Positions 6,213-9,374 of a stretch of 9,374 bases of DNA are shown here, one piece after another. The position numbers were made by a program, and so were the translations under genes. Position 1 is the stretch's first letter. The number at the start of each line of letters is the position of its first letter. The stretch is taken from assembly GCA_001914195.1 (NCBI GenBank), contig MKYF01000046.1:1-9374 (forward strand). Direction: 5' to 3'. A model generated the notes under the pieces. The model was not told the origin of the DNA and ran no database searches. It saw only the letters and a program-made list of their open reading frames with translations. This DNA is from Streptococcus mitis. GTDB taxonomy: Bacteria > Bacillota > Bacilli > Lactobacillales > Streptococcaceae.

Positions 6213-6584
6213 ATGACTAAAGAAACTAAAAACGCAGTATCAGCTGAAACTATCGTAGAGAACTTGAAAGAATTTGCGGAGACATTACACGATGAGTGCA
6301 AAGAGGCAATGCTCTACTATCTTTCAGCAAAGAATGCGAGTAAATTTAAAATAGCTAATATTATGCATAATATTAGTCATGATTTGCTAGATATCTTAGA
6401 CGGAAAGAGTGCTAAAGAAATTCTTGATGAATCTGGTGAGGAAGATAGCTCTTTTGTTGGTTCAATCGCTATCAATGTAGAAACTGGGAAAGTTGAGGGG
6501 ATTGATGACATCAAGGACACCAAAGTAAAAGAACAGATTTTAGCAGCTGTAAGTAAAGTGGTTGAAGAGTTAGGCGGTAATTAG
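6213..6584 (+). CDS. Acidic hypothetical phage protein, 123 aa
   Basis: Unrecognised. The N-terminal 60 residues are helical and contain two Cys/His-containing segments (HDECKEAMLYYLSAKNASKFKIANIMHNISHDLLDILDG written in part: MLYYLSAKNA, IANIMHNISHDLL). The acidic middle (GEEDSSFVG) and the end (KEQILAAVSKVVEELGG) are also helix-prone. The start has GAGAGGAAAAA upstream. A perfect 22-base palindrome lies inside, at 6355-6376. Adjacent downstream is a 58-residue membrane protein gene, beginning right after the stop. Confidence 0.72.
   Translation: MTKETKNAVSAETIVENLKEFAETLHDECKEAMLYYLSAKNASKFKIANIMHNISHDLLDILDGKSAKEILDESGEEDSSFVGSIAINVETGKVEGIDDIKDTKVKEQILAAVSKVVEELGGN
6355..6376. repeat. 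Perfect 22-bp palindrome in a coding region
   Basis: The arms CTAATATT (6355-6362) and AATATTAG (6369-6376) flank the self-complementary centre ATGCAT, so all 22 bases pair. It codes for part of IANIMHNIS in the 123-residue protein. In a window of this size a perfect 22-base palindrome is unlikely by chance in random sequence (about 0.002 expected with equal base use), though the A/T-rich content raises this. It could be a protein binding site, an extruding cruciform or a nicking site; none is demonstrated. Confidence 0.85.
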
Positions 6585-6761
6585 ATGATCTTGTTTCTGA
6601 AATTGATGGTTATCAGCGCTTGCTTACTCCTTGCTATTCTGATTTTCGTTGCTGGTCATAAAACCTACAAAGAGGGGAGAGCGGACAAGGTGGTTTGGTT
6701 TATCTTTGATGTTTATGCTATCGCTTTGATTTATACAGTAATAAAGATTTTGGAGATATGA
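6585..6761 (+). CDS. Small two-pass membrane protein, 58 aa
   Basis: The ATG at 6585 follows the previous TAG directly. The 58-residue product has a hydrophobic helix at about 4-24 (LKLMVISACLLLAILIFVA), a charged loop (HKTYKEGRADK) and a second hydrophobic segment at about 36-55 (VVWFIFDVYAIALIYTVI). A ribosome site AGGCGG lies 7 bases before the start. It ends one base before the next start at 6763. No family is recognised. The gene is in frame throughout, and its spacing and ribosome site support it as real. It sits beside another membrane gene (DUF1372), suggesting a small envelope-protein cluster. Confidence 0.65.
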   Translation: MILFLKLMVISACLLLAILIFVAGHKTYKEGRADKVVWFIFDVYAIALIYTVIKILEI

Positions 6762-6762
6762 C

Positions 6763-7095
6763 ATGAAAAATAAAAATCGAGTTGGACTGTTTTGCGCACT
6801 TGTTGCTTTGTCGCTATCAATGCTAAATCTAGGTTTGATAATCTCTAAAAATCACTATAAACCGCAGGTGGTCAAGCTGGAGCAACAAGTGGATGAATTG
6901 AAAAAAAGAAAACCAGTCATTATTTATCAAGTTGACAATGCTGGTGGTGAGCTTATCGGAACAGTCACAGAAAAAGCTATTGTTGATGGGCATTATACAG
7001 TCACAATTGGAGCTTATGGCAAGTTTCTTGTTACGAAAGAACAGTATGAGAGTATCAATGTGGGCGACGATGCCCCAGGCTATTTGAAGAAATGA
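6763..7095 (+). CDS. DUF1372 family phage membrane protein, 110 aa
   Basis: Matches the DUF1372 family seen in streptococcal phages. It has a basic start (MKNKNR), a transmembrane helix at about residues 8-28, a charged linker likely to coil (VVKLEQQVDELKKRKP), then a small soluble domain: VIIYQVDNAGGELIGTVTEK, DGHYTVTIGAYGKFLVTKEQY and a short end GDDAPGYLKK. The soluble domain would lie outside the membrane if the helix acts as an N-terminal anchor. The role is unknown; envelope modification or superinfection blocking are possible guesses. GGAGA precedes the start. Confidence 0.82.
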   Translation: MKNKNRVGLFCALVALSLSMLNLGLIISKNHYKPQVVKLEQQVDELKKRKPVIIYQVDNAGGELIGTVTEKAIVDGHYTVTIGAYGKFLVTKEQYESINVGDDAPGYLKK

Positions 7096-7105
7096 GGAAA
7101 TTAAG

Positions 7106-7339
7106 ATGAGTGATTACAAACAACGGATGATCGATGAATACAAACAATTAAAAGAGCGCGCTAACAAGTTAAGTTTGATGATTAGTAACTATTACGTAGG
7201 AACGCTTGATTTTAAACTAAAATGTCCTATTGAGTTACTTGAAACACAACATTATACAATGTGTGCATATCTCAAAATCCTTGAACAGCGCGCAGAAATT
7301 GAAAATATTGAGCTTCAAGGTAATCAAAATGAAATTTGA
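7106..7339 (+). CDS. crAss001_48-related phage protein, 77 aa
   Basis: The 77-residue helical protein (QRMIDEYKQLKERANKLSL, then LLETQHYTMCAYLKILEQRAEIENI) fits the small family called 'crAss001_48 related protein' in phage annotations; I matched it by eye from the pattern 'RMi.EYkeLkeR..kL' and 'Q...M..Yl.iL..R'. Its function is unknown. The start has GAGGAAA 7 bases upstream. Its last bases overlap the RusA-like gene by 11, so translation of the two is likely coupled. Confidence 0.7.
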   Translation: MSDYKQRMIDEYKQLKERANKLSLMISNYYVGTLDFKLKCPIELLETQHYTMCAYLKILEQRAEIENIELQGNQNEI

Positions 7340-7730
7340 ATTTTCTTTACCTCGAAACACTAAGCTAAAATCTCTAAATATGGTTATCAATAGTAATGAC
7401 AGGCAACATCAAACAGATAAAGCTAAAGTTACTAAGCGCATCAGAGCTTTTGCTTATTGGCATACATCGATGAACAAGGATAAAGGGAGGGCTGCTTTTA
7501 GCCCCTCTAACCCTTGTGAGGTTACAGTTACAATTTACAGCCCTACTAAGTCTAAATTAGATCCGCCTAACTTATACCCAACAGTCAAGGCTATCATTGA
7601 TGGCATGACTGATGCGGGTATTTGGACGGACGATAATCATAAAGTTATCAAAAAGTTATCCTTTGTTTATGGCGGATTAAGCGAGGAAAAAGGGCATTAT
7701 AGATTAGAGTTTGATATAGAGGAGGTTTAA
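7329..7730 (+). CDS. rusA: RusA-like Holliday junction resolvase, 133 aa
   Basis: A RusA-family endonuclease, which cuts Holliday junctions as a dimer. The best match is around KLDPPNLYPTVKAIIDGMTDAG followed by IWTDDNHKVI (residues 77-107): candidate metal ligands are Asp78, Asp91, Asp101 and Asp102, with Lys87 also present. The usual RusA run 'D-x-D-N-L' is here DPPNL, so the second Asp is replaced by Pro; this form is, as far as I recall, common in Gram-positive and actinobacterial phage relatives. I chose the ATG at 7329, with AAGG upstream; a start at 7230 would overlap the previous gene heavily. It fits the Bet/SSB context as the resolution step. The end carries the strong ribosome site GGAGG (7721-7725) for the next gene. 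Confidence 0.85.
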   Translation: MKFEFSLPRNTKLKSLNMVINSNDRQHQTDKAKVTKRIRAFAYWHTSMNKDKGRAAFSPSNPCEVTVTIYSPTKSKLDPPNLYPTVKAIIDGMTDAGIWTDDNHKVIKKLSFVYGGLSEEKGHYRLEFDIEEV

Positions 7731-7731
7731 A

Positions 7732-7938
7732 GTGATTGAAGTTAATATAAAATGCGATAATTTTAAAGCGCATGCCCTTTACCAAGATGATACTAAACTA
7801 GGACAAATTAGAGATGCAATCATATCTCAAATGAATAATGAGCATGTGGTTATTTTAGGGGAAGATAGAAGTATTCTATTAAATCCTAAAGTTATTAAAT
7901 GTGTACAATTTGAGGTTGTAGAAGATGACAAAATCTAA
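7732..7938 (+). CDS. Hypothetical phage protein, 68 aa, GTG start
   Basis: Unrecognised. The 68 residues alternate beta and helix (IEVNIKCDNFKAHALYQ, LGQIRDAIISQM, HVVILGEDRSILLNP, VKCVQFEVVEDD), suggesting a small alpha/beta domain. The start is GTG, supported by GGAGG at 7721-7725, six bases upstream. The gene is one base beyond the RusA-like stop. No membrane segment or metal motif. Confidence 0.72.
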   Translation: MIEVNIKCDNFKAHALYQDDTKLGQIRDAIISQMNNEHVVILGEDRSILLNPKVIKCVQFEVVEDDKI

Positions 7939-7958
7939 AAAAGTAAGGAGTAATTGGG

Positions 7959-8378
7959 ATGATACCAAAGTTTAGAGTTTGGGTAAATAAAATTAAAGCG
8001 ATTTTTGAACCAGATGACATTATCGGCATCAATTATGAAGAAAAGGAAATCTTTATGCAAGAAATCTATTTTGTAGACGGATTGCCAGATAGTAGGGTTT
8101 TACATCGCTATGACTTTGACGAAATCGAATCCATGCAATCAACAGGCCTCAAAGATAAGAACGGTAAAGAGGTATTTATCGGTGATATCGTTAAATGTAC
8201 AAGAGGATGTTCCCATGAAGTATATCTAGAAAAAGAATACGGTGGCACATTCATAGGCGGAATGCCTGCCATATATCTAAAGGGATTGCTAAGTGGGTAT
8301 GCGTGGACTGAGGATGAGGAAATCATCGGCAACATCTACGAAAATCCGGAACTTTTGGAGGACGCAAATGAGACCTAA
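7959..8378 (+). CDS. YopX family protein, 139 aa
   Basis: A YopX-domain protein (named from Bacillus phage SPbeta), common in phages of Firmicutes. The clear hallmarks are KFRVWVN near the N-terminus, SMQSTGLKDKNGKEVFIGDIVK (about 59-81) and the end EEIIGNIYENPELL. The biochemical function is not established. A ribosome site AAGGAG lies upstream of the ATG. The 3' end overlaps the next gene by 11 bases, and that gene's ribosome site (GGAGG) is inside this one. Confidence 0.88.
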   Translation: MIPKFRVWVNKIKAIFEPDDIIGINYEEKEIFMQEIYFVDGLPDSRVLHRYDFDEIESMQSTGLKDKNGKEVFIGDIVKCTRGCSHEVYLEKEYGGTFIGGMPAIYLKGLLSGYAWTEDEEIIGNIYENPELLEDANET

Positions 8379-8739
8379 AAAATATCCATATTTAGGAAGA
8401 AAGAAAAGGCAAAAAATCTTGTCGCCATTATTTTCTGCACAACCAATTTTTAACGAGATTCCAATCATAGAAGAGGTCAAAGTTGAGCTCGGAGTTGAAG
8501 CTAATGTTGGACGTTCATATCCAGAAATGTTAATACATTTAGATATTTCTGGATACGGGAATAGAATACATTCTATACATCGATTTCCTGGTATTTTCCT
8601 TACTGTTAGTGAATCAATCCAACTAAAGATGCTTTTCTATAAAAAACTTAGAAATTTTACCACAGATCGTTTTTTGACCTTTAGAGAATCTGATTGGAAG
8701 TTCCTTATCAGCGATCTGGTCAACGAATTTGTGCATTAG
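8368..8739 (+). CDS. Hypothetical phage protein with RPKKYPY start, 123 aa
   Basis: The 123-residue protein starts MRPKKYPYLGRKKRQK and has an internal LGVEANVGRSYPEMLIHLD. The start motif RPKKYPY reappears as RPKNYPY in the gene at 9034. I do not recognise a function. I chose the ATG at 8368 with GGAGG upstream; a start at 8293 would be in frame but lies inside the YopX gene and has no ribosome site. It is AT-rich and contains two inverted repeats (8518-8555 and 8561-8576). No membrane segment. Confidence 0.7.
   Translation: MRPKKYPYLGRKKRQKILSPLFSAQPIFNEIPIIEEVKVELGVEANVGRSYPEMLIHLDISGYGNRIHSIHRFPGIFLTVSESIQLKMLFYKKLRNFTTDRFLTFRESDWKFLISDLVNEFVH
8518..8555. repeat. Inverted repeat with 11-bp arms
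   Basis: TATCCAGAAAT (8518-8528) and ATTTCTGGATA (8545-8555) are perfect reverse complements separated by 16 bases. It lies inside the gene at 8368. Six bases after it, ATAGAAT/ATTCTAT (8561-8567 and 8570-8576) forms a second inverted repeat. AATACATT occurs in both (8532-8539, 8565-8572), 33 bases apart. Could be a hairpin in RNA or a protein site; A/T richness weakens the case. Confidence 0.55.
8561..8576. repeat. Near-palindrome ATAGAAT/ATTCTAT
   Basis: Seven-base arms 8561-8567 and 8570-8576 with centre AC. It adjoins the longer inverted repeat at 8518-8555, and both hold AATACATT. Confidence 0.45.
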
Positions 8740-8761
8740 AAAGTTAATGAGGAGAAGAAAA

Positions 8762-9019
8762 ATGAAGTTAAAAAAACTATTAGCAATTGCATTGCTTGGC
8801 TTATCTTTTGTATGGTTGGCAGCATGTGGAAACAAGGATGTCCTTGGAACAACTTTCACTTTTAATTACGCAAAAGTGAAAATGGTAGATGGGCAAATCG
8901 TAGAGGGCAAAGTTAAACAGTGGGCGAAGTACGAGAAACAGGATAGTATTCGTGTTACTTTTGAAAATGGTGATGAGTATTACACTCACTCAAGTAACGT
9001 GATCTTGTATAACAAATGA
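8762..9019 (+). CDS. Small phage lipoprotein, 85 aa
   Basis: The N-terminus is a lipoprotein signal: basic MKLKK, a hydrophobic core LLAIALLGLSFVWL, and the lipobox LAAC with Cys22 as the lipidated residue. The mature part is short and beta-rich: DVLGTTFTFNYAKVKMVDGQIVEGKV..., then SIRVTFENGDEYYTHSSNVILYNK. It resembles a lipoprotein I know from streptococcal prophages; its role is unknown, with superinfection exclusion or envelope change a possibility. I chose the ATG at 8762, with GAGGAGAAG upstream; an upstream ATG at 8747 would add MRRRK. It lies between two genes that share a start motif (8368 and 9034). Confidence 0.85.
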   Translation: MKLKKLLAIALLGLSFVWLAACGNKDVLGTTFTFNYAKVKMVDGQIVEGKVKQWAKYEKQDSIRVTFENGDEYYTHSSNVILYNK

Positions 9020-9033
9020 TGAGGGGGGAGAAG

Positions 9034-9168
9034 ATGACCAGGCCTAAAAACTATCCTTACTCAAGGTCTCAATGGGAAAAAGTAGTTACAGAAGTTCACA
9101 GTTGGGGGTATTCAAATTATTTTAAAATAGTAACGCTAAAAAATAGAATCACAGGAGAAGAAAAATGA
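9034..9168 (+). CDS. Small protein with RPKNYPY start, 44 aa
   Basis: A 44-residue open frame starting MTRPKNYPYSRSQWEKVV and ending RITGEEK. GAGGGGGGAGAAG precedes the ATG at 9034. It overlaps the next gene by 4 bases (ATGA). Its RPKNYPY start matches RPKKYPY of the gene at 8368, so the two may be related; this one is much shorter. It resembles small streptococcal phage proteins of the 'RPKrYPYs.SQWE' type, recognised by eye. No function is known. Confidence 0.62.
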   Translation: MTRPKNYPYSRSQWEKVVTEVHSWGYSNYFKIVTLKNRITGEEK

Positions 9169-9374
9169 AATCAAAAAAAATAGGTATTATCATTGGGGCG
9201 ATATGTGTAATCGTTGTATCTCCGTTCGTTGTTCAGTACGGATGGAATGAAATTATCACAACGATCGTTCCTGTCAGTAAAATTACAGTTTGGCAAGCAT
9301 TAGGGATGGATGCACTACTATCTTTCATCTGGCCTGTATTATCCAGTAAAAAAGAATCTGAAGAGGATTATTCG
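9165..9374 (+). CDS. Membrane protein, partial at window end
   Basis: Seventy codons are visible, open at the 3' edge. A basic start (MKSKK) is followed by a hydrophobic helix (IGIIIGAICVIVVSPFVV, about 6-23). A second hydrophobic stretch starts about residue 43 (WQALGMDALLSFIWPVL), and a charged part follows (SSKKESEEDYS). AGGAGA lies 7 bases before the ATG, and the gene overlaps the preceding one. The WNEIITTIVPVSKITVWQALGMD region recalls small membrane proteins of streptococcal phages. Likely a two-pass membrane protein; the end is not seen. Confidence 0.7.
   Translation, partial: MKSKKIGIIIGAICVIVVSPFVVQYGWNEIITTIVPVSKITVWQALGMDALLSFIWPVLSSKKESEEDYS

Noticed and set aside
6356..6364. 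TAATATTAT in the 22-bp palindrome resembling a rolling-circle nick site nonanucleotide.
   Set aside because: The last base differs from TAATATTAC and there is no Rep protein in the window; the resemblance is likely chance in AT-rich DNA.
7484..7515. GC-rich hairpin AAGGG/CCCTT with inner GGGCT/AGCCC in the RusA-like gene.
   Set aside because: It is interrupted by unpaired bases, lies inside a coding region and is not followed by a T tract.

Overview
The window looks like part of the early (recombination/replication-support) region of a temperate siphovirus or prophage of a Streptococcus or very close relative. The strongest pointers are a streptococcal-type SSB ending in DDDLPF, a DUF1372 membrane protein, a phage lipoprotein that resembles one I know from streptococcal prophages, a Bet recombinase followed by DUF1351, and a YopX protein. 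Every supported gene is on the + strand. They are tightly packed: stops and starts usually overlap or lie within about 25 bases, and most genes have an AGGAGG-like ribosome site. This is the layout of one long phage operon. The species cannot be read from the sequence.

Layout. Positions 1-115 hold a strong terminator-like hairpin and the disrupted 5' end of bet. Positions 76-1938 carry Bet (single-strand annealing recombinase) and DUF1351. Positions 1941-3185 carry two unknown small proteins and an AT-rich gene with a nucleotidyltransferase-fold signature. SSB is at 3188-3661. Positions 3668-4598 hold four small proteins: a putative HTH-like protein, an unknown, a zinc ribbon and a membrane protein. 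Positions 4595-6584 encode an XRE regulator, a 'replication terminator' family protein, a conserved phage protein and an acidic unknown. Positions 6585-7095 hold two small membrane proteins, one of them DUF1372. Positions 7106-8378 hold a crAss001_48-like protein, a RusA-like nuclease, an unknown and YopX. Positions 8368-9374 hold two proteins that share an RPK(K/N)YPY start, a lipoprotein between them, and a membrane protein cut by the window end.

How the genes may work together (inference): Bet anneals single strands coated by SSB, RusA could resolve the resulting branched intermediates, and the DUF1351 and replication-terminator-family proteins travel with this module. The small membrane proteins and the lipoprotein are typical accessory genes and may act on the host envelope.

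Most unusual points: bet lacks a recognisable start and seems frameshifted or fused near a T6 run; a nucleotidyltransferase-like gene sits between DUF1351 and ssb; and there are several inverted repeats inside genes, including a perfect 22-bp palindrome at 6355-6376. No tRNA, rRNA, insertion sequence, CRISPR array or attachment site was seen. No gene-free stretch longer than 300 bases exists.
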